Assembly: GCA_024234395.1 (NCBI GenBank)
Contig: JACKOH010000001.1
Span: forward strand, 434,001-498,000
DNA: 64,000 nucleotides
From: Pseudomonadales bacterium
Lineage (GTDB): Bacteria; Pseudomonadota; Gammaproteobacteria; Pseudomonadales; Pseudohongiellaceae
Direction of reading: 5' to 3'
Below, one piece after another: positions 53,420 through 62,419 of the stretch. The notes beneath the pieces were generated by a model. It searched no databases and was not told where the DNA came from. It saw only the letters and a program-made list of their open reading frames with translations. The position numbers and the translations under genes are program-made. Position 1 is the first letter of the stretch; each line of letters starts with the position of its first letter.

Positions 53420-53992
53420 TCAGTTCGGACAGTCGATAGGACTGCCACGGCTGTTTTCCCTCACACCATCTCCGTCCAGATCCTTTGCAAACCGCACTCG
53501 GCCGGTTCTATTGAGAATCAGCTGATGGGCATTCTGCGGTACACCTGAATTATCGCACCAGGTAAAACTGCCATTCTGATAGCGGGTAAATCCCAGTGGT
53601 GTAATCTGCAGAAAGGGTTTACTTCGAAACGCCCGCCAGCGCAGGGTACCGGAGAGCTTTTCATATTTCAGGTAGTCAATTATCTCGTCGCTACCGTCTG
53701 GTAGCTGATTGTCATTCCAGTCCACATAGACCAGCACACCATCGTGCCATTGGCCATCACAATGCAAACCGTCTGTGGTCGGGCACAACATCGTCATTGT
53801 TTTCCAACGGGCCGCTGCGGTCCGTGCCAGGTAAATACTGTTGGCCAGGCTCTGCAACACCAGGCTGCCCTGGCGGTGTCGGAGTATCTGGGTGAGATCC
53901 GGCAACCCAATCTGCGTCAGTATTGTTAGAATAAAGATGGCAATCAGGCTTTCCAGTAGAGAAATCCCTGTCTCGTGGTGTGCTGGATTCAT
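53420..53992 (-). CDS. fimT: FimT/GspH-type minor pilin
   Basis: 190 residues. Prepilin site ETG then ISLLESLIAIFILTILTQIGLPDL with Glu5, and a GspH-type domain with LARTAAARWKTMTMLCPTTDGLHC and WHDGVLVYVDWNDN. It faces cluster 2 tail to tail (14 bases from pilE) and diverges from thiO. FimT proteins in several species bind DNA for natural transformation; the C-terminus here is basic-poor, so that role is uncertain. Confidence 0.85.
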   Translation of the reverse strand: MNPAHHETGISLLESLIAIFILTILTQIGLPDLTQILRHRQGSLVLQSLANSIYLARTAAARWKTMTMLCPTTDGLHCDGQWHDGVLVYVDWNDNQLPDGSDEIIDYLKYEKLSGTLRWRAFRSKPFLQITPLGFTRYQNGSFTWCDNSGVPQNAHQLILNRTGRVRFAKDLDGDGVRENSRGSPIDCPN

Positions 53993-54081
53993 GCTGTACC
54001 TCGATCCCGCAGGAAAAATGGTATCTCCTCCAAGTGTAGTCTGTTTATTCCTTTTCAGTAGTCAGATTTACCAATCAGAGT

Positions 54082-55194
54082 ATGGCAATGGACTTTCTTA
54101 TCGTTGGTGCCGGTATCAATGGCCTGTTGTTGGCCAGGGAACTGGCTAATGCCGAGCCGGGAGCGGAAATTCTATTACTGGAAAGAGGTGAGTGTTGTCG
54201 TGAAGCGTCGTGGGCCGGGGGCGGGATTGTTTCGCCTCTTTATCCCTGGCGTTACGGTGCACCGGTAACAGCACTCGCCAGTTGGGCTCAGGCGTTTTAT
54301 CCACAACTGGCCATGGAATTACTTGAGCACACCGGTGTCGATCCGGAGTTGGAGCAAACCGGCCTGTTGATGCTGGATGCTGAAGATGAAAGCCAGGCCC
54401 TGGCATGGGCTGCACTTAACCAGCGCAGCATGAAAAAGGTCAGGCCGGAGTTTTTCCATCGACAGGAACCTGGGCTCGCTATCGGCTTCACCAGCGGTTT
54501 GTGGATGCCCGATATTGCCAATGTTCGCAATCCCAGGCTCGGTCTGGCATTGCTCGCGGATCTGCGTTCCCGCTCGAATGTTACGGTCAGGGAACACAGC
54601 CCGGTGTCAGAATTTGAAACGGCTGAAGGGCAGGTCACGGGAGTTGTAGCCAGAAGCGAAGGGCGTGAGGAACGTTTCAGGGCCGGTCAGGTTATCCTCT
54701 GCAGCGGAGCCTGGAGTGGGGAACTGGCGGCGACCCTGAATCTGAATCTGTCAGTGGAGCCGGTTAAGGGGCAAATGCTGCTTTACCGGTTTCCCAGGGC
54801 TCCGGTGAATGGCATTGTCCTGACTGGCGGACGCTATCTGATTCCTCGTCGAGATGGGCATCTGCTGGTTGGCAGCACTCTCGAATACCAGGGTTTCGAT
54901 AAGAGTCCCACTCCCGAGGCAAATCTCAGTCTGCGAGAATCTGCCGGGGCGATGTTACCGTTGCTGAGGAGCGCCGAACCGGTAAGACAGTGGGCGGGTC
55001 TGCGGCCGTCTGCTCCGAACGGAGTGCCCTATATTGGTAAACTGACGGGGTATGACAATTTTTATGTCAATGCCGGGCAGTTCAGAAATGGTCTGGTGCT
55101 GGCGCCAGCATCTGCCCGTCTGCTGGCCGATATTCTGTTGGGGAGGGAGCCGATAATCGATCCGACGCCGTATCAGCCGGTTCCGGCCGGGTAG
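54082..55194 (+). CDS. thiO: Glycine oxidase ThiO
   Basis: FAD-dependent amine oxidase that makes iminoglycine for the thiazole moiety of thiamine. 370 residues: N-terminal Rossmann GxGxxG (DFLIVGAGINGLLLARELA), the ERGECCREASWAGGGIVSPLYPW segment specific to ThiO, and a C-terminal FAD contact in WAGLRPSAPNGVPYIGKLTGYDNFYVNAGQFRNGL. In Pseudomonas thiO is also found next to pilR and fimT, so the neighbourhood is ancestral. The frame could begin at either ATG 54082 or 54088. Confidence 0.93.
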   Translation: MAMDFLIVGAGINGLLLARELANAEPGAEILLLERGECCREASWAGGGIVSPLYPWRYGAPVTALASWAQAFYPQLAMELLEHTGVDPELEQTGLLMLDAEDESQALAWAALNQRSMKKVRPEFFHRQEPGLAIGFTSGLWMPDIANVRNPRLGLALLADLRSRSNVTVREHSPVSEFETAEGQVTGVVARSEGREERFRAGQVILCSGAWSGELAATLNLNLSVEPVKGQMLLYRFPRAPVNGIVLTGGRYLIPRRDGHLLVGSTLEYQGFDKSPTPEANLSLRESAGAMLPLLRSAEPVRQWAGLRPSAPNGVPYIGKLTGYDNFYVNAGQFRNGLVLAPASARLLADILLGREPIIDPTPYQPVPAG

Positions 55195-55204
55195 GGATAG
55201 GTTC

Positions 55205-56635
55205 TTATTCCAGACCCAGTTTCTTAAGCCGGTAGCGAAGCGATCGGAACGACATGCCCAGTTTTTTGGCTGCCTTGGTCTTGTTCCAACGTGTCTCTTC
55301 CAGGGCTTTCTCTATTGCTTCGATCTCGATGTTTTCCAGGTGCTTCTCCAGCGAGTAGTTAGCGGGTTGAGTCTGTTGCCCGGAATTATTCGCTGCCTCA
55401 ACAACGGAAGAGCGGCCTGTGGTCTCCGTTTCCAGGTCAGATTCCTGGCCCGGAGGTGTTGGCGCATGCGTGAGTTCCAGATCGTCCGCAGTCACGACCT
55501 GCTGATCGCACAACGCAACAGCCCGCTGCAGGATATTCTCCAGTTCTCTGACATTGCCGGGAAAGTCGTAGCGGGATAATTTGTCCAGTGCGTCACCGGC
55601 AAGTTGACAGGCCGGCTGTTGGTTCTCCTCCGCGATTTTTCCCAGCATTATCCTGCACAGTGCCGCAATGTCCTGCCTGCGTTCCCTTAACGGCGGCACG
55701 TTCAGTTCGATTACGTTGATCCGGTAAAAAAGATCCTGGCGGAATCTTCCGCTTTCCACCTCGTGGGCAAGGTCCTTATGGGTGGCGCTGAGAATCCGCA
55801 CATTCACCGGAATCTCCTTCTGAGAGCCCACCGGCCGGAAGGATTTTTCCTGCAATACACGCAACAGTTTCACCTGCATATGGAGTGGCAGATCTGCAAC
55901 CTCATCAAGGAACAGCGTTCCGCTTTGTGCGGTCTGGAACAATCCCTCCTTATCCTGGTCTGCACCGGTAAAACTGCCTTTCAGATGACCAAACAGTTCA
56001 CTTTCCATTAACTCATCGGGGATAGCTCCACAGTTGACAGCGATAAAGGGACCATGTTGCCTGGCGCTTTGACGGTGAATGGCGCGGGCCGCCAGTTCCT
56101 TACCGCTGCCGGACTCGCCGCTGATGAATACTGGCGCCTGACTGCGGGCCAACTTGACGATCTGTGACTTCAATATTTTGATACGGTCACTGTCGCCGAT
56201 AATCTCGAACTGCTGTTCGGCTTTGCGTGGTGAGAATTCACCAGCGGAATTGACGTCGGGTCGGGATAGCTGCAGGGCGGAATCGACCAGGTAGCGGAGC
56301 TTTTGCAGATCAACCGGTTTGGAGACGAAGTCGAAGGCGCCATTTTTCATGGCACGGATAGCTGTTTCCGTGCTGCCATGCGCGGTAATTACCGCGACCG
56401 GCATCCGATTGTACTGTTGCTGAATATGTTCCACCAGTTCCAGTCCGTCCCCATCCGGCAGTCGCATGTCGGTGAGGCACAGGTCGAAGTGGTGGTTTTC
56501 CAGTTTGTATCGGGCAGTGCGCAGGTCGCCAGCACTCTCAGTTCCCAGCGACATGCGTCCCAGGGTGATTTCCAGCAGCTCCCGGATGTCCGGCTCATCG
56601 TCTACGATCAGTACTTTGCCTTGCATTGTTTTCAC
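55205..56635 (-). CDS. pilR: PilR, sigma-54-dependent response regulator
   Basis: 476 residues: receiver domain (phosphoacceptor D56 in LCLTDMRLPDGD), AAA+ domain with Walker A GESGSGKE (173-180), the sigma-54 contact loop GSFTGAD (family variant of GAFTGA), Walker B TLFLDEVADLP, and a Fis-type helix-turn-helix at the C-terminus (NKTKAAKKLGMSFRSLRYRLKKLG). It activates major pilin transcription from an RpoN promoter. Start ATG 56635 or 56626. Follows pilS by 20 bases in one operon. Confidence 0.95.
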   Translation of the reverse strand: MKTMQGKVLIVDDEPDIRELLEITLGRMSLGTESAGDLRTARYKLENHHFDLCLTDMRLPDGDGLELVEHIQQQYNRMPVAVITAHGSTETAIRAMKNGAFDFVSKPVDLQKLRYLVDSALQLSRPDVNSAGEFSPRKAEQQFEIIGDSDRIKILKSQIVKLARSQAPVFISGESGSGKELAARAIHRQSARQHGPFIAVNCGAIPDELMESELFGHLKGSFTGADQDKEGLFQTAQSGTLFLDEVADLPLHMQVKLLRVLQEKSFRPVGSQKEIPVNVRILSATHKDLAHEVESGRFRQDLFYRINVIELNVPPLRERRQDIAALCRIMLGKIAEENQQPACQLAGDALDKLSRYDFPGNVRELENILQRAVALCDQQVVTADDLELTHAPTPPGQESDLETETTGRSSVVEAANNSGQQTQPANYSLEKHLENIEIEAIEKALEETRWNKTKAAKKLGMSFRSLRYRLKKLGLE

Positions 56636-56655
56636 TCGTCAGATTCTCTGGACGA

Positions 56656-58326
56656 TTATTCTGCCTTCCTGGATCGGGGGTTGTTAGTGCTGAAGTTGAC
56701 CGTAAAACAACTGGTTCCAGAGTCAGTAACACTATAGTCAAGAGTGGCCTGGTTAGCTTCGCACAGTTCCTTTGAGATATAAAGGCCCAGTCCAGTGCCG
56801 CTGGACTCCGTAGTGTGAAAGGGCTCAAACAAACGGGATTCGGCCTCTTCATCAAGACCGGGGCCCTCGTCAATTACGCTGACAAAGGGCTGCTTTCGGT
56901 CCCCGGCTCCCTGTTTCAGTCCGGCTAAAATGCGCAGGCTTGCCTTGCCGGTCGCTTTTCTGCTGTAGCGAAGCCCATTATCGAACAGGTTAGTAAACAC
57001 CCGTTCCATTTGGCTGGTTATCAGGCGCATTTCCAGATCTTCACCCTGGTACTCGAACGTCACTTCGTCGCACTCCCGGTTGGAAAGTCGATACTGTGAG
57101 ACGAATTCGCTGACCCATTCCCTGAGATTGATCAGCGAAGGTGCAACGTCCTTGTGTCTCGAGACATCAAGCACTTCTTCAATGATCCTGTTCATGCGCC
57201 TGCTCTGATTCATGATGATCTCGAGCATTCGTTTCTGTTCATCGGAAATCTGCTCTGACTCTTCGAGAATCTGAGTTGCGTGGCTGATTGCTCCCAGTGG
57301 GTTCCTGATCTCATGAGCGATGTTGGCAGTCAGCCTGCCGAGGGATGCCAGCTTTGTCTGTCTTATACGTTGCATGATGCGGGACTGATTTTCAATAAAA
57401 ATCAGAATATCTGAATCCGTTTCCTGGTTGAGGTAGGCAAAGTTGGTCTGCAGACTTATGTTGGGGCCAGGAATTTTCAGCAGGTCTCCCTGCATCAGCG
57501 GGTTGCGGCGCCACTTCACCAGTTGCTCCACCAACTGGGACGGCAGCGCTGGACGGGAGCCGGTAGTGGTCTGTTCAGTTTCAAGTACTGGCCCAAGCAG
57601 GCTTTTTGCGGCGTTATTCAACGTAATGATTGCATTCTCGGCATTCACTACAACAATGCCGGTGCGCATTCGCTGAATAATCTCATTATTGAGCTTTTCC
57701 AGATCAACAATGCTGGTGGCCTGTTCTTCAGCCAGTCGGGCCGCATCCAGCGCGCGGCTGCTGGCGGTCTGAATATAGAGAGACGTGGCGAACAGGATGA
57801 TACCCAGGATTCCAGCCTGCAGAAACTGTCCTTCGAAATCATTCAGGCTCAAGGTCAGATAGACTTCGCAGAAGATGACGGCGAGGGTAGCCACCGCAGC
57901 GACAAACGTGCCGACGCGGCCGCGGGTCAGCATGCTGGCAAATGCCACATTGACAATCAGCAGCAGCGATAGCCCACTGACTACACCATGGCTGAGGTAA
58001 GCCAGGAACGTCAGAATCAGCACGTCGAGCAGAAGAACCGCAATCTGCAGACGCTGGTCTTCAAAGGCATCCGCCCTGAGGGTTGAAAAAATCAGTGCAG
58101 CCACGCCAATAAAGGCATAGGCACAGGCGACAATAACGAACAGGCGGGGATTCAGAATGCCGAGACCCGGGGAACTTGAATTGCTCAGATAAGTGAGCAA
58201 CAGAACCAGGGGCAGCACGATTCGATAGGCATTGTATACCAATGAAACGTTTCTGATCTGTTGTCGGTATATGCCGTTTCCATTCGGCGTCAAACCGGTC
58301 AAGGAACCCTGCTCGCTACTGCTCAC
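56656..58326 (-). CDS. pilS: PilS, sensor histidine kinase
   Basis: 556 residues with six N-terminal membrane helices (to about residue 190), a PAS domain (about 210-310), HisKA with phosphoacceptor in LGRLTANIAHEIRNPLGAI, and an HATPase with TNLFDNGLRYS, VIDEGPGLDEE and GTGLGLYISKEL. PilS senses pilin in the inner membrane and controls PilR. It diverges from nadE; the spacer is 169 bases. Confidence 0.94.
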   Translation of the reverse strand: MSSSEQGSLTGLTPNGNGIYRQQIRNVSLVYNAYRIVLPLVLLLTYLSNSSSPGLGILNPRLFVIVACAYAFIGVAALIFSTLRADAFEDQRLQIAVLLLDVLILTFLAYLSHGVVSGLSLLLIVNVAFASMLTRGRVGTFVAAVATLAVIFCEVYLTLSLNDFEGQFLQAGILGIILFATSLYIQTASSRALDAARLAEEQATSIVDLEKLNNEIIQRMRTGIVVVNAENAIITLNNAAKSLLGPVLETEQTTTGSRPALPSQLVEQLVKWRRNPLMQGDLLKIPGPNISLQTNFAYLNQETDSDILIFIENQSRIMQRIRQTKLASLGRLTANIAHEIRNPLGAISHATQILEESEQISDEQKRMLEIIMNQSRRMNRIIEEVLDVSRHKDVAPSLINLREWVSEFVSQYRLSNRECDEVTFEYQGEDLEMRLITSQMERVFTNLFDNGLRYSRKATGKASLRILAGLKQGAGDRKQPFVSVIDEGPGLDEEAESRLFEPFHTTESSGTGLGLYISKELCEANQATLDYSVTDSGTSCFTVNFSTNNPRSRKAE

Positions 58327-58495
58327 CGTCCATATACCCTATAATTGCCGCTGCTCGAAATTTTCAAATGATTGTTGTTCCGGGTCGTCTTCGGCCTCGC
58401 CCGGGGAGCCCGGTGCGGGTAGTTTCTCCATTTCGACGGGCCTAGTACGGTTATCGTTCGATTGAAGCTCTTTTGTAATTCCGGATAGTGTTGAT

Positions 58496-60151
58496 ATGTC
58501 GCAACAACTGAAGATAGTCATGGCCCAGTTGAACCTGACTGTTGGTGCCATTCAGACCAATACAGATCGGGTCCTGGAAGTTGCCAGGGAAGCAATCGAC
58601 AAGTATGACGCCGATCTGGTCGCCTTTCCGGAGCTGACACTGACCAGCTATCCACCGGAAGACCTGTTGTTGCGTTCCAGTATCAAGAAGCGGATCGACA
58701 AGGCGCTGAAGCAACTGTTGGATGCCCGGCTGGACATCTACCTGGTGGTGGGTTATCCCCATAAAGTGGGAGAGCGGCTATACAATGCCCTGTCCGTCAT
58801 CCGCGGCGGCGAAATTCTGGCAACTTATCACAAGCAGCAACTTCCCAATTACCAGGTGTTCGACGAGCGCCGCTATTTCGACGCCGGTGACAGTGCCTGC
58901 GTCATCGATATCAAGGGAGTCCCCACCGCATTCACTATCTGTGAGGACATGTGGCAGGATGGCCCCACCCGGCAGGCACGGCATGCCGGTGCCCGGCTGA
59001 TGATCAATATCAACGCGTCACCTTATCACCTGAATAAAGTTCGCGAACGACAGCAGTTGCTGGAACGCCGGTCCACGATCGGCAACATGCCAATCGTGTA
59101 TGTCAATTTAGTGGGGGGGCAGGATGAACTGGTGTTCGACGGTGCGTCCATGGTGGTGGACGCGGACGGGCAATGCCGGTTGCTGGCAGCAGGCTTTCAA
59201 GAGGCGCTGATTCCGGTGGCAATTCAATTGACCGGAGAGCCGGCCTGTCCGGTTCGTGTACCGGAACAGTCAATCGTGGTACCCGGTCTATTGGAAAAGG
59301 ACGTTTACCAGGCTCTGGTTCTGGGCGTTAGAGACTATGTCAACAAGAACGGTTTCAGCGGTGTGGTGATCGGTCTGTCGGGAGGTATTGATTCGGCCGT
59401 TACGCTGGCGGTTGCCGTGGACGCACTGGGCCGGGAGCGGGTGAGGGCGGTGATGATGCCGTTTGAATACACTGCCCGGATCAGTCTTGATGCGGCTCAA
59501 CAGCAGGCAGACACGCTGGGCGTACACTACTCGGTCATTCCCATCGGTGACGCCTACCATGCATTTATCAAATCCCTGGAGGGGGAGTTTGCCGGTCTTC
59601 CGGTGGATGTATCCGAGCAGAATATTCAGGCCCGTTGTCGTGGTGTGCTGCTGATGGCTATCTCCAATAAAAAGGGACTCCTGGTCCTGACTACCGGGAA
59701 CAAGAGTGAAATTGCGGTAGGGTACTCCACCTTATACGGAGACATGGCCGGTGGGTTCGACGTACTTAAGGATGTATCCAAAACCCTGGTCTACCGTCTG
59801 GCCCGCTATCGGAATGAACATTTCGGAGACAGGCCACAGCAGGTTATTCCGCAAATCGTTATCGATCGGCCCCCGTCGGCGGAATTGGCACCGGACCAGG
59901 TGGATGAGGATAACCTGCCCCCGTATTCTATTCTGGATCAGATCCTGGAGTTGTACGTGGAGCAGGATCTGAGTGCCACCGATATCATCGAACGAGGCTT
60001 TGACGAGGCAGTTGTCAGGAAAGTGCTGCGGCTGGTGGATTTGAATGAATACAAGCGTCGTCAGAGCCCGGTCGGGGTGCGGTTAACGCGTCGTGGCTTT
60101 GGCCGGGACCGGCGCTATCCCATAACCAATGCCTGGGAAATCGGTGATTGA
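58496..60151 (+). CDS. nadE: Glutamine-dependent NAD+ synthetase
   Basis: Two-domain enzyme of 551 residues. The N-terminal nitrilase-like glutaminase has the triad E46 (FPELTLTSY), K113 (YHKQQLPNY) and C149 (TICEDMW). The C-terminal synthetase has the PP-loop SGGIDS (294-299), TGNKSEIAVGYSTLYGDMAGGF and DRPPSAELAPDQVDEDNLPPY. It amidates NaAD to NAD+ using glutamine-derived ammonia. It ends 9 bases before a convergent gene. Confidence 0.96.
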   Translation: MSQQLKIVMAQLNLTVGAIQTNTDRVLEVAREAIDKYDADLVAFPELTLTSYPPEDLLLRSSIKKRIDKALKQLLDARLDIYLVVGYPHKVGERLYNALSVIRGGEILATYHKQQLPNYQVFDERRYFDAGDSACVIDIKGVPTAFTICEDMWQDGPTRQARHAGARLMININASPYHLNKVRERQQLLERRSTIGNMPIVYVNLVGGQDELVFDGASMVVDADGQCRLLAAGFQEALIPVAIQLTGEPACPVRVPEQSIVVPGLLEKDVYQALVLGVRDYVNKNGFSGVVIGLSGGIDSAVTLAVAVDALGRERVRAVMMPFEYTARISLDAAQQQADTLGVHYSVIPIGDAYHAFIKSLEGEFAGLPVDVSEQNIQARCRGVLLMAISNKKGLLVLTTGNKSEIAVGYSTLYGDMAGGFDVLKDVSKTLVYRLARYRNEHFGDRPQQVIPQIVIDRPPSAELAPDQVDEDNLPPYSILDQILELYVEQDLSATDIIERGFDEAVVRKVLRLVDLNEYKRRQSPVGVRLTRRGFGRDRRYPITNAWEIGD

Positions 60152-60160
60152 CCGGAATTG

Positions 60161-60781
60161 TTAGCGGCGCGGACCGGGTGGCGGACCCGGAGGCCGGGTC
60201 CTGACCGGGCGCTGTGGGTCGAAACCGGGTCCTGGTCTGGGATCAGTGTCGACGCCGGCTCCTCCGTCCGGCCGCGTTTCCGGCCGGCGAGGTGTAGCGC
60301 CGAGATTGCGATCGCGAATTTCACGTCGTCTTTCAGCCCGTTCTTCGCGTAACTCCTGGCGTTGTTCCGCCTGGGCTTCGAACCGTTCCCGCAACCGTTC
60401 CCGTTCCTCCTCGGGAAGATTGCGGAAACGTCTCTGTATATTTCTCAGTTGCTGCTGCCTTTCGCGTTCCAGTTGATTGAAACGCTGAAAACGCTGGTTA
60501 ATCTGTTGCTGCTGCTGTGGGCTCAGGTTCTGAAAACGGCGCTGAATCGCCTGGGCTGATTCCCGTTCTTCGGGACGCATCTGCAGCCAGCGCAATGCAC
60601 CCCGACGCAGCCGTTGTTGACGCTCCGCACTTAGCTCGTCCCATTGTTCTTCCAACTGCTGCAGAACCTGCTGCTCCGGTTCACTGAGATCCGTCCAGGC
60701 CAGCTTGTCCTGCGCATGTCCCAGCGTGCTGCAGACAAGTAACAGGCTCCCCAGGAAAATTTTGAACCGCTGATGTCTCAT
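60161..60781 (-). CDS. DUF3106 exported coiled-coil protein
   Basis: 206 residues from ATG 60781. A signal peptide (GSLLLVCSTLGHA-QD) is followed by WTDLSEPEQQVLQQLEEQWDELSAERQQRLRRGALRWLQMRPEER, the DUF3106 pattern, then a long charged helix region of Q/R/E repeats, about 40-150, and a Pro/Gly/Arg tail. The repeated L(S/P)xxxxxQxxxRFxxF motif resembles helical LTxxQ repeats of CpxP-type periplasmic sensors, but homology is not claimed. Last gene of a four-gene operon with an ECF sigma factor. Confidence 0.83.
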   Translation of the reverse strand: MRHQRFKIFLGSLLLVCSTLGHAQDKLAWTDLSEPEQQVLQQLEEQWDELSAERQQRLRRGALRWLQMRPEERESAQAIQRRFQNLSPQQQQQINQRFQRFNQLERERQQQLRNIQRRFRNLPEEERERLRERFEAQAEQRQELREERAERRREIRDRNLGATPRRPETRPDGGAGVDTDPRPGPGFDPQRPVRTRPPGPPPGPRR

Positions 60782-60791
60782 AGTTGGCTGC

Positions 60792-61061
60792 TCAATTGTC
60801 ATCCTCAGTGCTGGAATCATCGGGTTCCGGCGATGGGTTCAGGGCCGCGGCATCGGCCAGTCGTTCGGGACTGGTACGGATCACCTCCAGCAGTTGCTCG
60901 AACTCCGGCTGCATGATTTCGCCAGGCGCAATCCACTCGCCGGCATCGGTCTCAAAACTGCCCAGAAACTCCAGAAATGAGGGGTCCGGCGAGTTTCCGC
61001 CATTTTCTTCCTCTGCTGAAACAGGCCCCGCTGGAAGAGCAAAAAGCATCAGGGCGAGCAT
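60792..61061 (-). CDS. Small exported acidic protein in sigma-factor operon
   Basis: 89 residues from ATG 61061, preceded by AAGGAG 9 bases upstream inside the end of the previous gene. A signal peptide (LALMLFALPAGPVSA) is followed by an acidic mature part of about 70 residues with a compact conserved-looking centre SFLEFLGSFETDAGEWIAPGEI and a low-complexity Asp/Glu/Ser end. I do not recognise a named family; similar short proteins sit in the same operon position in related bacteria as far as I know. 10 bases separate it from the DUF3106 gene. Confidence 0.7.
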   Translation of the reverse strand: MLALMLFALPAGPVSAEEENGGNSPDPSFLEFLGSFETDAGEWIAPGEIMQPEFEQLLEVIRTSPERLADAAALNPSPEPDDSSTEDDN

Positions 61062-61074
61062 GGCCAGAAGCTCC

Positions 61075-61614
61075 TTAGTTGGGGAGTCCACTGTCTGCCA
61101 GCCACAGATAAAATTCCAGGTTGTCATACAGTTCGATCTCGTCACTGGACGCAAACAGCAGTACGTCACCGTCCGGTGAGCTGTTACCCGGTTGCTCCGG
61201 TGTCCGGTAGAACAGCGTTATGGCCGCAACCAGTATGCAGGCTGTCGCCAGCGTTCTGCCGGGCAGACTGGTCGCGAACCGAGCCAGCAACAGATTCCAG
61301 CCCCTGACCATGTTGGTAAGCAGATTCCGCGACTCAACCTCACCATGCTGCTCCAGCGCGGCACTGCGCGACTGCTTCAGTCGCCTGCACAGGGCCGGAT
61401 CCAGGTTGGTGACACTGTCGTCCAGCGCCACCCGGACCGCTTCCAGCAGGTTTTCCTCACTGTCATTGAGCGGTTCGCGGACCCGTTCCCGCTGCAGTGC
61501 CTGATTGCGAATAGTCTCCAGCCGCTGCGTGGTGACGGAGTCAAGCCGATCAACGTCTCTGTCCAGCAGTCCACGGATGTGGTGAAGCATCTTGTCGTGA
61601 TCGTCAATATTCAT
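61075..61614 (-). CDS. Single-pass membrane protein, DUF3619-like; candidate anti-sigma factor
   Basis: 179 residues: a cytoplasmic N-terminal part of about 115 residues with two related helical blocks (LDSVTTQRLETIRNQAL and LDPALCRRLKQSRSAAL), one membrane helix (about 119-137), and a short acidic periplasmic tail DEIELYDNLEFYLWLADSGLPN. It overlaps the sigma-factor stop by 4 bases (ATGA), so the pair is made in fixed ratio, as for sigma/anti-sigma modules. No HxxxCxxC zinc motif is present. Annotating it as anti-sigma is an inference from position and topology. Confidence 0.75.
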   Translation of the reverse strand: MNIDDHDKMLHHIRGLLDRDVDRLDSVTTQRLETIRNQALQRERVREPLNDSEENLLEAVRVALDDSVTNLDPALCRRLKQSRSAALEQHGEVESRNLLTNMVRGWNLLLARFATSLPGRTLATACILVAAITLFYRTPEQPGNSSPDGDVLLFASSDEIELYDNLEFYLWLADSGLPN

Positions 61615-62183
61615 GGCCAGAATTCCCCCAGTTGCTCACGCAGGCTGTGAACCGCCCTGGAGTAATGGGTTTTGACACTGCCCTCGGCACAGGACATGGC
61701 CTGGGCCGTCTGTTTCACATCGAGCCCCTCCCAGGCGCGCAGCAGGAATGCCTGTTGTTGTCGCAATGGCAGGTTTTGCAGCGCCGATTGCAGTTTTTCC
61801 ATACTGGCATCAGCCTGTAAAACCTCCTCGGGGGTTCGGCCCTTGGGATCGCGGCTGGTTTGAATCGGGTCTTCGTCCTGCTCATCAGAGTTGCCGCCCA
61901 GTACGGTCAGATAGCGACGACGGACACTGTTGCGTCGATACCAGTCGTTAATCCGGCTGTGCAGAATTCGATAAAACAGAGGAGGCCATTCTTCGGCAGG
62001 ACGGTCACTGTACTTTTCCACCAGTTTGAACATGGCATCCTGAACCACATCCATGGCGTCCTCGGTATTGCCAGTGGCAAGTTGTGCCATACGGAAGGCC
62101 CTACGCTGGACTTCAGCCAGAAAGCTGTCCAGCTGCGTCGTATTCTGCAGAACGCGCTCCCGATCCAAGCGTTGACTTCCCAC
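61611..62183 (-). CDS. ECF-type RNA polymerase sigma factor
   Basis: 190 residues from GTG 62183. Sigma region 2: FLAEVQRRAFRMAQLATGNTEDAMDVVQDAMFKLVEKY, with RINDWYRRNSVRRR (region 2.4 side). Region 4: LQNLPLRQQQAFLLRAWEGLDVKQTAQAMSCAEGSVKTHYSRAVHSLRE. The linker between is longer than in minimal ECF factors. First of the leftward operon sigma / membrane protein / small secreted protein / DUF3106. Target promoters are unknown. Confidence 0.92.
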   Translation of the reverse strand: MGSQRLDRERVLQNTTQLDSFLAEVQRRAFRMAQLATGNTEDAMDVVQDAMFKLVEKYSDRPAEEWPPLFYRILHSRINDWYRRNSVRRRYLTVLGGNSDEQDEDPIQTSRDPKGRTPEEVLQADASMEKLQSALQNLPLRQQQAFLLRAWEGLDVKQTAQAMSCAEGSVKTHYSRAVHSLREQLGEFWP

Positions 62184-62419
62184 GTGCAGGTATTCCTGAT
62201 TGTTCCCGTTACGGCCTCAGTCACGCTATCGACAGTCGGCTGCCAGATCGCATTTCCGGCTCAGATTGGCAAAAGTCTCACCAGCAACTCTCATGACCAG
62301 TAAGGCCTATTGCCAGATTGCTCTGTTAGGTGACTAACGCACCGCCCGTTCAGCGGTTGACAAATTATTGGGGTAATACTGCGATTCGGCGACGCCGTCC
62401 GTCGTGAATGGAGTCATTC

